Below, one piece after another: positions 50,993 through 61,027 of a DNA stretch of 64,000 nt (the first letter of the stretch is position 1; every line of letters starts with the position of its first letter). Below the pieces are notes generated by a model that was given only the letters and a program-made list of their open reading frames with translations, was not told the origin of the DNA and did no database searches. Location of the stretch: positions 1 to 64,000 of the forward strand of contig NZ_JAQCNH010000078.1 in assembly GCF_028275115.1 (NCBI RefSeq). The letters run 5' to 3'. The DNA comes from Halorientalis sp. (GTDB lineage: Archaea > Halobacteriota > Halobacteria > Halobacteriales > Haloarculaceae). Position numbers and translations under genes: made by a program.

Positions 50993-52374
50993 TGCTTCTC
51001 ACCTTCCGTGTTGACATGACCGCCGTCAGTTTCGAACGCTGGGCCGCTACCGCCGTCGGTAACTGCCGTCTCGTCACCACGGTTGAATTCGGGGTAGGTC
51101 TCGACGCCGTGCTCGGAGATGTCGAGGCCTTCGCGCTCGTGACTCTCGGCGACACGGACCTGGCCGACGAGCTTGAACAGGCCGAAGACCCCGGCCGTCG
51201 CCAGGATGGTCCAGGCACCGATGATCGTCACGCCGACGATCTGTGCGGCGAGAACGTTCGCCGAGAAGCCGTTGACCGAGACGAACGGGAGCAGGATTGC
51301 GCCCATCGCACCGGCACTCCCGTGAACCGGGTAGACCGCACAGACGTCGTCGATCTTGAGCCGCTTCTCGATGAAGCTGAACACGATGGGGAGCTGACCG
51401 CCGGCCAGCAGACCGACCGCGAGCGCGCCCCACCACGTCGAGAGATGCGTGATGCTCGTGATGCCGACGAGGCCCGCGAGCATCCCGTTTGCGACGTACA
51501 GCGTGTCGACTTTCCCGCTCTGCAGCAGGGAGACACCGGCTGCCCCGATGGCACCGGCACCCATCGCGAGCGTCGTCGTCATTGCGACGCGGCCGACCGA
51601 ACCGGCGGCCGTCATCGACGTTCCGAACGCACCGAGCGCCAGCGCACCGCCCTCGGTGGTCGTGAACACTGTCGCGGCTGTCCCGACATTGAATCCGTAC
51701 CAGCCGAAACAGAGAATCAGCGTCCCTAGCACGGCGAAAGTCATCGAGTGACCGGGAATGACGTTGACGCTGCCGTCACCGTTGTATCGGTCCATGCGCG
51801 GACCGATGATGTACGCTGCCGTCAGGCCGGCGACACCACCCATGCCGTGGACAATCATCCCGCCCGCGAAGTCGTTGAAACCGACGCCTAGCACGTTGGC
51901 GAGGAAGCCACCACCCCAGGTCAGCCCGGTGACGACGGGGTAGATGACTGCCGCCAGCATGATAGTGTAGCTAACGTACGCACGGAGTTTTGCGCGGCCG
52001 GCCACTGCCCCGGAGACGATGGTCGCCGCCGTCATGGCGAACACCGCACCGAACAACCAGCTGACCCACCCGTCCGTGTTTTCGGGCGAGATGGTACTCT
52101 GGAACGCACTCGCGAAGTCGACCGCCCCGCCGCTGGTCAGTGCGGCGACGATCGTCGATACTGCAGCCCCGACCAGGAAAAACATGATGACCCCAACAGA
52201 CCACGTCAACATGTTCTTTGTCAGCTGGTTGGCGACGTTTTTCGCACGTACCTGTCCGGCCTCCAGCATCGCAAAGCCCGCGTGCATGAAGAAAATCAGG
52301 AACGTGACTGTCAACACCCACATCGTGTTGACGCCGTCGATAATCGTCGCGGGGTCTGCCTGTAGCAGGGTCAT
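50989..52374 (-). CDS. amt: Ammonium transporter
   Basis: A 461-aa Amt/Rh channel with about 11 helices. Visible are [19 protein letters not shown] (about 30-48), [20 protein letters not shown] with the first pore histidine (about 167), FGWYGFNVG, and the second histidine region in [16 protein letters not shown] (about 340). It is controlled by GlnK encoded next. The ATG at 52374 is four codons inside the longest frame, and GGTGGGTGG lies just upstream. Confidence 0.95.
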   Translation of the reverse strand: MTLLQADPATIIDGVNTMWVLTVTFLIFFMHAGFAMLEAGQVRAKNVANQLTKNMLTWSVGVIMFFLVGAAVSTIVAALTSGGAVDFASAFQSTISPENTDGWVSWLFGAVFAMTAATIVSGAVAGRAKLRAYVSYTIMLAAVIYPVVTGLTWGGGFLANVLGVGFNDFAGGMIVHGMGGVAGLTAAYIIGPRMDRYNGDGSVNVIPGHSMTFAVLGTLILCFGWYGFNVGTAATVFTTTEGGALALGAFGTSMTAAGSVGRVAMTTTLAMGAGAIGAAGVSLLQSGKVDTLYVANGMLAGLVGITSITHLSTWWGALAVGLLAGGQLPIVFSFIEKRLKIDDVCAVYPVHGSAGAMGAILLPFVSVNGFSANVLAAQIVGVTIIGAWTILATAGVFGLFKLVGQVRVAESHEREGLDISEHGVETYPEFNRGDETAVTDGGSGPAFETDGGHVNTEGEKQ

Positions 52375-52819
52375 GCAGCCACCCACCGTACACCAACGGG
52401 CAGACTACCCGTGTGGTTGTCTAACTTTTCACCGAAGCACGCTATGTTTGTTTGGTATTTCACGAGAGAACATCATGGAATCCCACTACATAAGCGTTAG
52501 GTTAAAAGATAGATTATTTTTGGAGGATAGATAGACGAACGTTCGGATTACAAGCAACTATTATGGATATAAGGTTGTATTCCGTCCAGTCTCTCGGTAA
52601 CTGTGGTCTACATTTCCAAACGTTCGTGAACCCACATTTCGCCGGATGACCCGCTTGTAGCCGGTGCGCGAGCAGATAGTGCCGACTCTCAGAGTTTTGT
52701 GCCCATTTGGTACCGACTCGTCTCGACGGCCCGGCGTACTGTCGCATCTGTGTCGATGGTCGCCGCTTACCGACCGTTCGACCAGTTATTGCGACGAATC
52801 GACCGAGGGACTCACGTGG
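52375..52819. other. Gene-free stretch upstream of amt
   Basis: About 445 bp. GTGAAAAGTTAGAC (about 52417-52430, minus strand) is a possible TATA element for amt, with CGGGTAGTCTGCCCG, a short dyad, between it and the gene. A more AT-rich block at 52480-52590 (GATTATTTTTGG and so on) holds no frame I can support. I see nothing recognisable in 52600-52819. Confidence 0.4.
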
Positions 52820-53317
52820 TTACGCTTCAGGCGCGAGTGCCAGTGCAGTCGTCAGACAGATTCCGCCGACCAGCAGGAGGCCGACTCCGACCGGTTCGGC
52901 CTCGACCGACAGCAGTGTCGGTGTGACTGCGACCCCAGCTGCCGCCAGCGCCACCGCAGTGACCCCGGCGGCGTGGGTCGCTTCCAACCGACGGGTGTCG
53001 GCCGCCTCGTCGAGCGACGCCCGGAGCTCCGCGGCCGTTCGGCCGACCGTCCAGGCGACGACGACGGCCGCGCCGGCCCCCACGAGTTGTGCGGTTCCGG
53101 CGCCCGATACGCCGCCGGCCACGACGGCGCCGAACTGCCCGAGACACCCACCCGTGACGAGGGCCGCTCGGCCACGGACCGACCCCGCGGCGAGTCCGAA
53201 CAGCCCGAACGCCCCAAAGACCGTGGCGAGAGGCCCGACACCGGCGAGGACGAACGCCACGATGCCCGCGCCCGTGGCGTAGCAGGCGGCCAGTCGTCCG
53301 ACCCTCACCGCGACCAC
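52820..53317 (-). CDS. DUF7519-like membrane protein
   Basis: A 165-aa protein with about five Ala/Gly/Val-rich helices and one polar segment (RTAAELRASLDEAADTRRLE). It is the last gene of the DUF4129-DUF7269-DUF58 operon and overlaps the DUF58 gene by 13 bp. Proteins of this kind accompany MoxR/DUF58 systems in haloarchaea. Function unknown. Confidence 0.65.
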   Translation of the reverse strand: MVAVRVGRLAACYATGAGIVAFVLAGVGPLATVFGAFGLFGLAAGSVRGRAALVTGGCLGQFGAVVAGGVSGAGTAQLVGAGAAVVVAWTVGRTAAELRASLDEAADTRRLEATHAAGVTAVALAAAGVAVTPTLLSVEAEPVGVGLLLVGGICLTTALALAPEA

Positions 53318-54588
53318 CCGGCGGTCGCGAATGCGCGCTCGATCCGCTCGTCCGGCCCCAGCTCAACGACCGGGACGCCGCTGGCGCGAACGTCGGCCAG
53401 CCGGTCCCGGCGCTCGAACCGCGCGAGCGTCCGACCGGCCGTGTTCTCGACGGTCGGGTTCGGACTGACGACGCTGACCGGCCTCCCCAGCGCGGCCAGC
53501 CCCTCTATCAGCGTCACGGCAGCGTCGTCGACCGCCGGCGTCAACACGATCACTTCGGCGGTCGCGGGGAGGCGTTCGCGGAGCCACTCGCGACCGGCGT
53601 CGGCTCCGGCGCCCGCCACGTCATCGTCCTCGCCATCCGGTCCCTGCTCGACGGACCGTGCAAACAGTTCCCGTGCGCGCTGCTCGTGTGCGCGCCCGCG
53701 ACCGGGCGGAAGCCACGCTCGACCGGGCCCCATCGTCGCGACGCCGACGCGGTGATCGTCGGCCGAGAGGCCGCCGAACAGCGCGTCGGCCCCCGACAGC
53801 GACCGCTCGACTGCGGTTTCGCCCTCCGGGGTCGGTGCAACCGCCGCGACGGACCGGGTGTCGACTACGAGGACGACCGGGAGCGACCGCTCCGGGTGGA
53901 ACTCGACGGTCGCCAGTTCGCCCGTTCTGGCCCGTCGTCGCCAGTCGACGCGACTCAGCGGGTCGCCCCGTCGGTACTCACGAATCGTCCGGAACGTCAG
54001 GCCGCTCCCGGAGCCATCGACCGTCTGTCGGCCGGCGAAGCGGGCGTTCGCGGCTCGGAGTGGGAGCCGCTGGCCGTCGTTGAGCCCCGGTGGCTCACCC
54101 ACGTCCGTCGCGTCGTCGGCCTCGACCTCTGCCCGGCGCTCGATCACGCCCGCGGCGTCCCGGAGGAGCGCCGTCGCGGGCTGGAACTCGTGAGCACCGG
54201 AGGCGGCCTCGACCGAGTACGACAGCCTGGCCGTCCCACCGGGCCGCAGGCTCGTCCCGAGACTCGGCGCCCCGTCGACGACCCCGAGTGCAGGCGGCAC
54301 GCCGTCGACCAGTCTGAGTTCCGGAATCGTCCGGTCGCCGACGTTCTCGACCGCGAGCCGGACCGTCACCTCCTCGCCGGGGTCCGGCTCTGGCTCGCTC
54401 ACCGTCCGGGTGAGCGCCAGCGTCCCGTCCGGCGGCGCGACCACACGACCGTACGCCAGCAGTGCGACCGCGAGGGCGGCGACGGGCAACAGTGCCGGCG
54501 TCCAGGTGAGGAGGCCGAGCGCGCCGGCGAGCAACGCCGCGGCGCTCAGCCCACGCCACCGCTCGGTCCGCTGGACCGTCCCGGTCAC
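53305..54588 (-). CDS. DUF58 domain protein (MoxR-system vWA-like)
   Basis: A 427-aa protein. Two N-terminal helices (LSAAALLAGALGLLTWTPAL and LLPVAALAVALLAYG) are followed by an extracellular-like beta domain and the DUF58 core with the signature FRTIREYRRGDPLSRVDWRR (about 210-230), then a von Willebrand-like fold (VVLVVDTRSVAAV). DUF58 proteins work with MoxR ATPases in envelope protein maturation. The GTG at 54588 overlaps the upstream stop (GTGA). Confidence 0.85.
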   Translation of the reverse strand: MTGTVQRTERWRGLSAAALLAGALGLLTWTPALLPVAALAVALLAYGRVVAPPDGTLALTRTVSEPEPDPGEEVTVRLAVENVGDRTIPELRLVDGVPPALGVVDGAPSLGTSLRPGGTARLSYSVEAASGAHEFQPATALLRDAAGVIERRAEVEADDATDVGEPPGLNDGQRLPLRAANARFAGRQTVDGSGSGLTFRTIREYRRGDPLSRVDWRRRARTGELATVEFHPERSLPVVLVVDTRSVAAVAPTPEGETAVERSLSGADALFGGLSADDHRVGVATMGPGRAWLPPGRGRAHEQRARELFARSVEQGPDGEDDDVAGAGADAGREWLRERLPATAEVIVLTPAVDDAAVTLIEGLAALGRPVSVVSPNPTVENTAGRTLARFERRDRLADVRASGVPVVELGPDERIERAFATAGWSR

Positions 54589-55115
54589 GCCGCCACCTCC
54601 CGCAGTGCCGCCAGCGCCGCGCGGGCCCGCCGCGAGAACGTCGGCTCGCCCCGAAGGAGCGTCCGCAGCCGGTCCCGGCGCGAAGGCGGGCGCGCCTGAA
54701 AAAAGGCCTGTGCGGCGTCGTCGTCCGTCCAATCGCTCGCCACGAGTCGCTCGCGCGCCGTCGACCGCGAGCAGTCCAGCTGGTCGGCGAGGACCCCGAC
54801 GCCGACGGCTTCGATTCGCGCCCGCAACCGCTCCTGTGTTTCCTCGTCCCGCGTCGAGAGGCCGGCCAGTTCCCGGTCGACCTCGTCGCCGGGGACCGAC
54901 CGTCCCCTGTCACTCGGGTCGGGGAGCGACCCGTCGGCCACCGTCACCGACGACCGGCTGAGCGCCGCCAACCCGCCGACGCCACCGGCCAGCAGCGCCG
55001 AGCCGACGAGGACGACCACCGTGAGCCCACCCCCGCTCACCGACAGCGGTGTGAACACCAGTACGGCCCCAGCGGCCGTCGACGCGAACCCGACCACGAG
55101 CAGAAGTCGCCGCAT
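54585..55115 (-). CDS. DUF7269-like membrane protein
   Basis: A 176-aa protein with two N-terminal helices (LLLVVGFASTAAGAVLVFTP and VVLVGSALLAGGVGGLAAL) and a cytosolic helical domain (RLRARIEAVGVGVLADQLDC, then RLVASDWTDDDAAQAFF). The four-gene order matches haloarchaeal MoxR-linked operons. It overlaps the DUF4129 gene by one base and the DUF58 gene by four. Confidence 0.72.
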   Translation of the reverse strand: MRRLLLVVGFASTAAGAVLVFTPLSVSGGGLTVVVLVGSALLAGGVGGLAALSRSSVTVADGSLPDPSDRGRSVPGDEVDRELAGLSTRDEETQERLRARIEAVGVGVLADQLDCSRSTARERLVASDWTDDDAAQAFFQARPPSRRDRLRTLLRGEPTFSRRARAALAALREVAA

Positions 55116-55780
55116 CAGTCCTCACCCTCGCTGTCGAGCGCGGCCAAGGCGTCGCGGGCGCTGTCCTCGCACTCCTCGGTCGGCTCGGTCGCGCCGTAGC
55201 GCACCCGACCGAACAGGTCGGTCAGCCGCTCGACCGGGCCGGTGGCCGCGCCGGCACGGACCGCCTCGCGGGCGAACTCCCGTGGCGTGGTCGACTCGCC
55301 GAACGGAGCGTCGAGCCCCTGCACCATCGCGCGCCATGCGCGGTACACCTCGTTGTCCACCGGTGCGTCCGAAACGGTCGGGCCTGCACGGCTCACGCCG
55401 TCGTCGTCGGCGTCGCGGTCGACCGCCACTGCCGGTTCCGGGGAGCCGCCGGACTCGTCCCCCCGACGTCGCAGTCCAGTCAGTCCGAGTCCGGCGACGA
55501 CCACCGCAGTGACGACCAACAGCAGCATCGGACTCACCGGAGGGAGCGACCCCGCGACAACGCCGTAAACTCCACCGATGGGCCCGAGCAGGCCGACTCC
55601 ACCGGGGCCGCCGCCTCCGGGGGCCCCACTGCCAGCCGTGTTCGCGCTCGCATTCGTCGTGTCTACCGGGCCGCTCGCGACGTTCGACGGGTCGAGGTCG
55701 GTGACGGCGGTGGCACCGACGGCGAACGCGAGCGCGGCTGCGAGGGCGACCAGGGCGACGAGCGGCGGACGTCTCTGCAC
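55115..55780 (-). CDS. DUF4129 domain protein
   Basis: A 221-aa protein with a signal-like first helix, a Gly/Pro-rich spacer, a second helix (MLLLVVTAVVVAGLGLTGL) and a C-terminal DUF4129 domain (EVYRAWRAMVQGLDAPFGES, then TPREFAREAVRAGAATGPVE, RLTDLFGRVRYG). The DUF4129 end has the usual W-x-M ... T-P-x-E-F ... L-T-x-L-F-x-x-x-R-Y pattern. It is the first gene of the operon. No MoxR ATPase gene lies before it. Confidence 0.82.
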   Translation of the reverse strand: MQRRPPLVALVALAAALAFAVGATAVTDLDPSNVASGPVDTTNASANTAGSGAPGGGGPGGVGLLGPIGGVYGVVAGSLPPVSPMLLLVVTAVVVAGLGLTGLRRRGDESGGSPEPAVAVDRDADDDGVSRAGPTVSDAPVDNEVYRAWRAMVQGLDAPFGESTTPREFAREAVRAGAATGPVERLTDLFGRVRYGATEPTEECEDSARDALAALDSEGED

Positions 55781-55868
55781 GACTGCTGGTTCGACCTCGT
55801 GGGGCTTGAAAACTGGCCGGTTTTTCAGCGTCAGAAACCGACCGAAACCGGTGGCTTATGTCGACCCG

Positions 55869-56852
55869 TTACAGCCGTCGGGCCACGTCCTCGGCGAAAT
55901 ACGTCAGGATGAGGTCCGCACCGGCGCGCTTGATCGACAACAGCGACTCGTGAGCGACCGCTTCCAGATCCAGCCACCCCTTTTCAGCGGCGGCGTGGAG
56001 CATGGCGTACTCCCCGGAGACGTTGTACGCTGCGATGGGACGGTCGAACTCCTGACCGACCGCGCTCACGACGTCGAGATACGGGAGTGCCGGCTTGATC
56101 ATCAGTACGTCCGCGCCCTGCTCCACGTCCAGTTCGACCTCGCGCATAGCCTCGCGGGCGTTCGCAGGGTCCATCTGGTAGTGGCGACGGTCACCGAAGG
56201 CGGGCGCGCCGTCGGCGGCGTCCCGGAACGGACCGTAGAAGCCGCTCTCGTACTTCGCGGCGTAGGACATGATGGGCACCTCGGTGTGCCCCGCGTCGTC
56301 CAGTCCCTCCCGGATCGCGCCGACCATTCCGTCGGTCATCGACGAGGGTGCGACCATGTCCGCGCCGGCCGCGGCGTGGGAGACCGCTGTCTCCGCCAGC
56401 AACTCTAGGGTCTCGTCGTTTTTTACTGTGAGGGTGGGGTCGTCGTCGGCCCTGTCCTCGATTACACCACAGTGACCGTGATCTGTGTACTCGCACATGC
56501 ACACGTCGGTGATAACGTATGCGTCGGTCTCCTCGCCGATGGCCCGGACCGCGCGCTGGACGACGCCGTCTTCGGCCCAGGCCCGCGAGCCCTGGGCGTC
56601 CTTGGAGTCGGGGATACCGAAGAGAATGACGGCTTCGACACCGGTCTCGCGGATCTCCTCGACGCGGGCGACGGCATCGGAGACGGGGACGCGCTCGTGG
56701 CCCGGCATCGAGGGGATCGGCTGGCGGTCGTCGGTCGTCGCGTCGACGAATACAGGCGCGACGAGGTCGTCGGTCGAGAGGTCGACCTCGCTGACGAGCG
56801 ACCGGACTCCGTCCCGTCGGAGCCGACGGGGCCGGTGCGTGAGGTGGTCCAT
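55869..56852 (-). CDS. hemB: Porphobilinogen synthase (ALA dehydratase)
   Basis: A 327-aa enzyme condensing two 5-aminolevulinate molecules into porphobilinogen. The zinc site is [14 protein letters not shown] (three cysteines, about 117-130). The Schiff-base lysines are in [15 protein letters not shown] (about residue 197) and [11 protein letters not shown] (about 250). The ATG at 56852 lies nine codons inside the longest frame, at [13 protein letters not shown], which is the usual family start. Confidence 0.96.
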   Translation of the reverse strand: MDHLTHRPRRLRRDGVRSLVSEVDLSTDDLVAPVFVDATTDDRQPIPSMPGHERVPVSDAVARVEEIRETGVEAVILFGIPDSKDAQGSRAWAEDGVVQRAVRAIGEETDAYVITDVCMCEYTDHGHCGVIEDRADDDPTLTVKNDETLELLAETAVSHAAAGADMVAPSSMTDGMVGAIREGLDDAGHTEVPIMSYAAKYESGFYGPFRDAADGAPAFGDRRHYQMDPANAREAMREVELDVEQGADVLMIKPALPYLDVVSAVGQEFDRPIAAYNVSGEYAMLHAAAEKGWLDLEAVAHESLLSIKRAGADLILTYFAEDVARRL

Positions 56853-56891
56853 GCCTGTCAGTACCGGCGGTGTAGGCAAAAACGCACTGTT

Positions 56892-57662
56892 CTACAGGGT
56901 GACGACATCTAGTTCGACCAGCAGCCACGCGCTGATCATAATAAGCGAGTTGTAGAGGCCGTGAACTCCGATCGGGACCCAGATCGACCCGGTTCGGTGG
57001 TAGCTGTACCCGAACCCGAGACCGACGAGGAACACGATTACGAGCATCACGGCCGCCCAGAACGGCGAGTAGCCCAGATACGAGGGGAGATGCAGCAGCG
57101 CGAAGAGGACGCCCGCACCGATGATCGCGACGGCACTCGATGCCACCTCCCCGAGGTACTGCTGGATGACGCCCCGGAACAGCGCCTCCTCACAGGGCGC
57201 GACGACGAACAGCGACAGCGGGATCATCGCGAGCATGAGCGCCTGCGGGTCGATCCCCGTCTCCGTGACGCGAACCGGCAGTAGTGGGCCACCCAGCGCG
57301 TGGGCGGCGAGGACGGCGACCGACCGGACGGCGAACAACGCCACCGCGCCGCCGACGACCCACGCCACTAGCCGGCCGCGACCCGGAACGTCGAGTCCCA
57401 CGTAGCCGACGCCGCGGTCGGTTGCCTTGACGAACGTCAGCGCGGCCACACCGAAGCCCAGTTCGGCGAGTCCGAGCGCGAGGGCGACCGTCGGGACCGT
57501 CGCCGGCAGAAAAAACGTGGGCACGATCAACACGGCGCTGCTGATGGCGGCGAATATGGTCAGGCCGACTGCGACCACACTGCGTTTCAGGCGTGGCCAG
57601 TCACGTCGCTCCGCGAGCGATCCGGCGTCGGTCCGGTCCGGCCGGTCGATTGGGTCGGACAT
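56892..57662 (-). CDS. CPBP-family intramembrane metalloprotease
   Basis: A 256-aa protein with about eight helices. Abi/CaaX-protease motifs are present: APCEEALFRGVIQQYLGE (EExxxR, about 163-180) and FALLHLPSYLG (second motif histidine, about 204). Haloarchaeal members are numerous and mostly uncharacterised; some act in bacteriocin resistance or prenyl-protein processing elsewhere. GAAAACTGTATTTCAG upstream (about 57680-57695) may hold its promoter. Confidence 0.85.
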   Translation of the reverse strand: MSDPIDRPDRTDAGSLAERRDWPRLKRSVVAVGLTIFAAISSAVLIVPTFFLPATVPTVALALGLAELGFGVAALTFVKATDRGVGYVGLDVPGRGRLVAWVVGGAVALFAVRSVAVLAAHALGGPLLPVRVTETGIDPQALMLAMIPLSLFVVAPCEEALFRGVIQQYLGEVASSAVAIIGAGVLFALLHLPSYLGYSPFWAAVMLVIVFLVGLGFGYSYHRTGSIWVPIGVHGLYNSLIMISAWLLVELDVVTL

Positions 57663-57782
57663 GTGTCTCTACCTTCACCACCGACTGAAATACAGTTTTC
57701 TCCACACGAGACGGTCCGCGGTGCGGGACCGAGGCGGGGCTGTGCGGTTTGTGGCGGCGGTCCGGGGACGAGCACAGCAACC

Positions 57783-57872
57783 GTGAGCGCGTCACCGACG
57801 CGCTCGCGGCTTTTTCCCCACGTTTTTGCTCGGGGGTGCGCGGAGCGCACCCCCCCGATGGAAAAAGTGGGT
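57783..57872 (-). terminator. Structured terminator after the HdrD-like gene (repeat copy 2)
   Basis: Read downstream from the 57874 stop: CCCACTTTTTCCATCG, then the perfect hairpin GGGGGTGCGC/GCGCACCCCC (57832-57854, loop 3 nt), then GAGCAAAAACGTGGGG and a GC hairpin block. The outer T/A arms are as in copies 1 and 3. The inner stem differs in sequence but is fully paired, i.e. covarying. Confidence 0.55.
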
Positions 57873-57873
57873 T

Positions 57874-60078
57874 CTAGTCGTCTGCGGGCGCCGACTCGCC
57901 GCCAGTCGTCGCGCCGGCCTCGACGCCGTCGTGTTCGACGGCTTCGACGAGCAACTCGGCCACGTCGACGACCTCGATGTCGTCCTCGAAGTCGCCGGTC
58001 TTGCGGCCGTCCTCGTACATCGTCATACACATCGGGCAGGCGACGACGAACTTTTCGATGGCGTTGCCGGCCTCGGTGTCCTCCAGCGCCTCCCGGAGCC
58101 GTTCCTCGCTGGGTTTCTCCTCTTCGTCCATCTCCATCCAGAGGCCGCCGCCACCGCCACCGCAACAGAACGAGTCGTCGCGGTTGCGCGGCATCTCGTT
58201 GAGGTTACAACCCGTCGCACGGATCAACTCGCGCGGGGCCTCGTACTCACCGTTGTACCGGCCGAGGTGACACGGGTCGTGGTACGTGACGGTGTAGTCG
58301 AGTTCGTTGCCACGCAGGCCCAGTTTCCCGCGGTCGACGAGTTCCTCGACAGCCTGGGTCCAGTGGTAGATTCCCGCGTCGGGGTTCCAGTCGTCGTCCT
58401 CGATGTCGAAGTCCATCATCGGGTCGTCGGCGAACTCCGCGAAGTCGACTTCCGGATACTCGTTTTTGAACGTGTTGAACGAGTGGGGGTCGGTGCAGAC
58501 AATCTTCTCGAACTCGACATTCTGGAAGTTCTCGACCATCGTCGCGGCCTGTTCGACGAACAGGAACTCCTCGCCGACTCGCCGGATGTCGTTGGCGTCG
58601 TACACCTCGTCCTCGTAGAGGATGCCGAAGGTCACGTCGGCCTCCTGGAACAGTTTGGCGAGGGACCTCGCGACCTGCTTGTTCCGGTCGTCGAAAGACG
58701 GGTAATCGCCGACGTACCAGAGGAACTCGACTTCCTCCTCGCGAGCGTCGGTCACGTCGAACCCGAGGTCTTCGGTCCAGTCGCCACGAGACCGCTGGCT
58801 GTTGCCGAAGGTATTGCCTTTCTGCATGACGTTCTGGAACACGTCCTGCAGGCTGGGCTGGATCTCGCCCTCGTCGGTGAGCTGGCGGTTCAGCCGGGTG
58901 AACGTTTTGAGATGCTCGATCTCGACCGGACAGGCGTCCATACAGGCCATGCAGGCCATACAGGACTCCATCGTCTCGGCCTGGATCACCGCGTCGTCGG
59001 AATCGGCGACGATATCTCTCTCCTCACCGCCGTTGTCGACGTGCTCGCGGTAGTTCTTCAGGTCGAGGATTACGTCCCGGGGCGAGAGGTTGCGTCCGGA
59101 GGCGTTGGCCGGACAGACCGAGGTACAGCGGCCACACTTCGTACAGGCGTCCTGGTCGAGGATCTCCTTCCAGGAGAACGAATCCATCGACTCCGCGCCG
59201 GTGTCGGCGTCCAGGTCGGCAGGGATGCCCGGGAGCCGCTTGCCGGCCTTCTTATCTCGCGTGACGACGTTGGCGAACGACGAGATCATGTGGAACGGCT
59301 TTGCGTACGGGATGGCCGCAATGAAGACGAACGCGATGATGGAGTGTGACCACCACGCGAGCGGGTACGCCGCCGTCGCCATCGCGGGCGTCATCCCGGC
59401 AGCCGCGAACACGTCTTTGAGGAACCAGCCGACGAAACTGACGGTCTCGAAGGACACGTCACGGGTGGCGCTGGTCCCCAGAATGCGGATCGCCTCGGTG
59501 ACGAACCCGCCGACGCCGAGCAGGAACAGCGACCAGATGAAGAGGTGGTCCTCTAGGCTGGAGTTGGGGCCCCAGAGCCGTTCGTTCCGGACGACGTAGC
59601 GGCGGTGCAGCGCCATGCCGATTCCGACGACGAACAGTAGACCCATGAAGTCCATCACCAGCGAGTACGAGAGATAGAAGTTGCCAGTGAAAATAGAGAA
59701 GCTCTCACCCGTCAGCAGCTTTCCCCCCTTCTCCAGAATGTCCATATCGATGGCCAGGATAGTCGTCCCGATGAGCAGTGTCAGAAAGCCCCAAACAATA
59801 AACGAGTGCATCAGTCCGGCGTAGAGGTCACGGTCGAACTGCTTTTGATTGGTGAACACGATCGTCGATGCCTCACTGATCCGATTCCGCAGGTCGTCCG
59901 TGCGGTCAAACCAGTCCTCATCACCCTGTGTGTACCGGTCGAATCGGCTGTAGACACCCCAGATCAGCACTGCGATGGTCACGGCGGCGAGGTAATAAAA
60001 GACGACCTCGCCAATGTGGCTGATCTGCCACATCGTGGGACGCGTGACGGTTTCACCCGCCTGCAACGGAAGTACCAT
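57874..60078 (-). CDS. Membrane Fe-S oxidoreductase, HdrD/GlpC-like
   Basis: A 734-aa fusion. An N-terminal NarI-like membrane domain with about six helices (residues 15-290, with candidate heme histidines) is followed by two 4Fe-4S motifs (CTKCGRCTSVCP near 320 and CMACMACMDACP near 385). Two CCG domains come next (DPCHLGRYNGE and DSFCCGGGGGGLW, with a final CPMCMTMYED near 700). The arrangement passes electrons between membrane quinones and a soluble partner, as in HdrDE or glycolate/lactate oxidoreductase systems. The ATG at 60078 lies about 26 bp after ACTTAAGCG (leaderless). A flavoprotein partner is not adjacent. Confidence 0.87.
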   Translation of the reverse strand: MVLPLQAGETVTRPTMWQISHIGEVVFYYLAAVTIAVLIWGVYSRFDRYTQGDEDWFDRTDDLRNRISEASTIVFTNQKQFDRDLYAGLMHSFIVWGFLTLLIGTTILAIDMDILEKGGKLLTGESFSIFTGNFYLSYSLVMDFMGLLFVVGIGMALHRRYVVRNERLWGPNSSLEDHLFIWSLFLLGVGGFVTEAIRILGTSATRDVSFETVSFVGWFLKDVFAAAGMTPAMATAAYPLAWWSHSIIAFVFIAAIPYAKPFHMISSFANVVTRDKKAGKRLPGIPADLDADTGAESMDSFSWKEILDQDACTKCGRCTSVCPANASGRNLSPRDVILDLKNYREHVDNGGEERDIVADSDDAVIQAETMESCMACMACMDACPVEIEHLKTFTRLNRQLTDEGEIQPSLQDVFQNVMQKGNTFGNSQRSRGDWTEDLGFDVTDAREEEVEFLWYVGDYPSFDDRNKQVARSLAKLFQEADVTFGILYEDEVYDANDIRRVGEEFLFVEQAATMVENFQNVEFEKIVCTDPHSFNTFKNEYPEVDFAEFADDPMMDFDIEDDDWNPDAGIYHWTQAVEELVDRGKLGLRGNELDYTVTYHDPCHLGRYNGEYEAPRELIRATGCNLNEMPRNRDDSFCCGGGGGGLWMEMDEEEKPSEERLREALEDTEAGNAIEKFVVACPMCMTMYEDGRKTGDFEDDIEVVDVAELLVEAVEHDGVEAGATTGGESAPADD

Positions 60079-60240
60079 GCTGTATCGTTCCGGGAGTTAC
60101 GCGCTTAAGTCTTGCCAAGCGCCAGCATACCTACATTAGACAGTTTTCCGACCGCTCACAGCATCTGTGGCGTCCGGGCAACTGACCCCGGCTATCGCCG
60201 GCAGTACATTTTTATACCCGCGTCTACCGATTCGGGCACG

Positions 60241-60849
60241 ATGGACGAGAAAACCGAGGAACTCCGGGACATCTTCGTCGAACTCACCGACGAGGAGACG
60301 GTGACCGAACGCCAGAAGGAAGGGCCTGGTTCGCTCACCGACGCCGACGAGGCCGCCGTCACCGACCGGGTCGCGACCGTGGTCACGACCATGCGGGAGC
60401 GCTACGACTTCGTGACAGACCTCGACGACGACACCCTCGGAACTGTCGTTCGCGGGTTCTACGACGGGACAGACGACGCCACCATCGCCGAGACCGTCGG
60501 TGAGACTCCCGAGACGGTCTTTCGCGCTCGCATGGATCTCCACCTGCTCGACGACGACGACACACAGTTCCCCTTCGCGCTGTCCGCGCTCCGCGACGCC
60601 CACGCCGACACGGACGAACCCGACTCCGCGGCGCTGGCCGATGCGTTCGATGCCGACCCCGAGACCGTCGAGCGTGCCCTGCTCGTCGCCGAGACCCAGG
60701 AGGCAATCCGCCGCGTCAGTGGCCGCTTCCGGAGCGAGTTCGAGGACGCCATCCCCGACGCCGCCCTCTCGACCCACCTGACCGAATCCGCTCAGGAGGA
60801 CGGCCTGCAGGAGGCCGCCGAGGACATCGAGACGGATACCAAGTTCTGA
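60241..60849 (+). CDS. Conditioned medium-induced protein 4 (Cmi4) family
   Basis: A 202-aa acidic, helical protein starting MDEKTEELRDIFVELTDEET. It matches my recollection of the haloarchaeal Cmi4 family, named for induction by spent medium. DDATIAETVGETPETVFRAR looks like an HTH, and a second similar unit follows (DSAALADAFDADPETVERAL), so it may bind nucleic acid. TTTTTATACCC lies about 28 bp before the ATG (leaderless). A structured terminator follows three bases after the stop. Confidence 0.75.
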   Translation: MDEKTEELRDIFVELTDEETVTERQKEGPGSLTDADEAAVTDRVATVVTTMRERYDFVTDLDDDTLGTVVRGFYDGTDDATIAETVGETPETVFRARMDLHLLDDDDTQFPFALSALRDAHADTDEPDSAALADAFDADPETVERALLVAETQEAIRRVSGRFRSEFEDAIPDAALSTHLTESAQEDGLQEAAEDIETDTKF

Positions 60850-60851
60850 GA

Positions 60852-60940
60852 CCACCTTTTTTCCGCTCGGGTGGCCGGAGGCCACCTCTCGCGAGAAAAA
60901 CGTGGGTCAAAAAGGCGGGATTCGCGCCAACGGCGCGAAT
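60852..60940 (+). terminator. Structured terminator after the Cmi4 gene (repeat copy 3)
   Basis: ACCACCTTTTTTCCGCTCG, then the hairpin GGTGGCC-GGA-GGCCACC (60870-60886), then GCGAGAAAAACGTGGGT closing the outer stem, and a second hairpin ATTCGCGCC/GGCGCGAAT (60920-60940). By eye it is over 80 percent identical to the reverse complement of copy 1. Confidence 0.55.
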
Positions 60941-60983
60941 TCCCGGGATACCCGCGAGTGACCGCAGGGAACGAGGGGGTGCT

Positions 60984-61027
60984 CGTCGGAGCGACGCTCC
61001 GACGGTGACCGGCGGCCTGCGGCCGCC
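60984..61027 (+). repeat. Two further perfect hairpins
   Basis: CGTCGGAGCG/CGCTCCGACG (60984-61004, centre A) is followed by GGCGGCC/GGCCGCC (61011-61027, loop TGC). With the terminator just upstream this makes four hairpins in 160 bp without an open frame. Whether they belong to the same repeat unit is unclear. Confidence 0.45.

Noticed and set aside
52435-52600. AT-rich block upstream of amt as a replication origin
   Set aside because: No repeated origin-recognition-box-like motifs and no orc1/cdc6 gene nearby.
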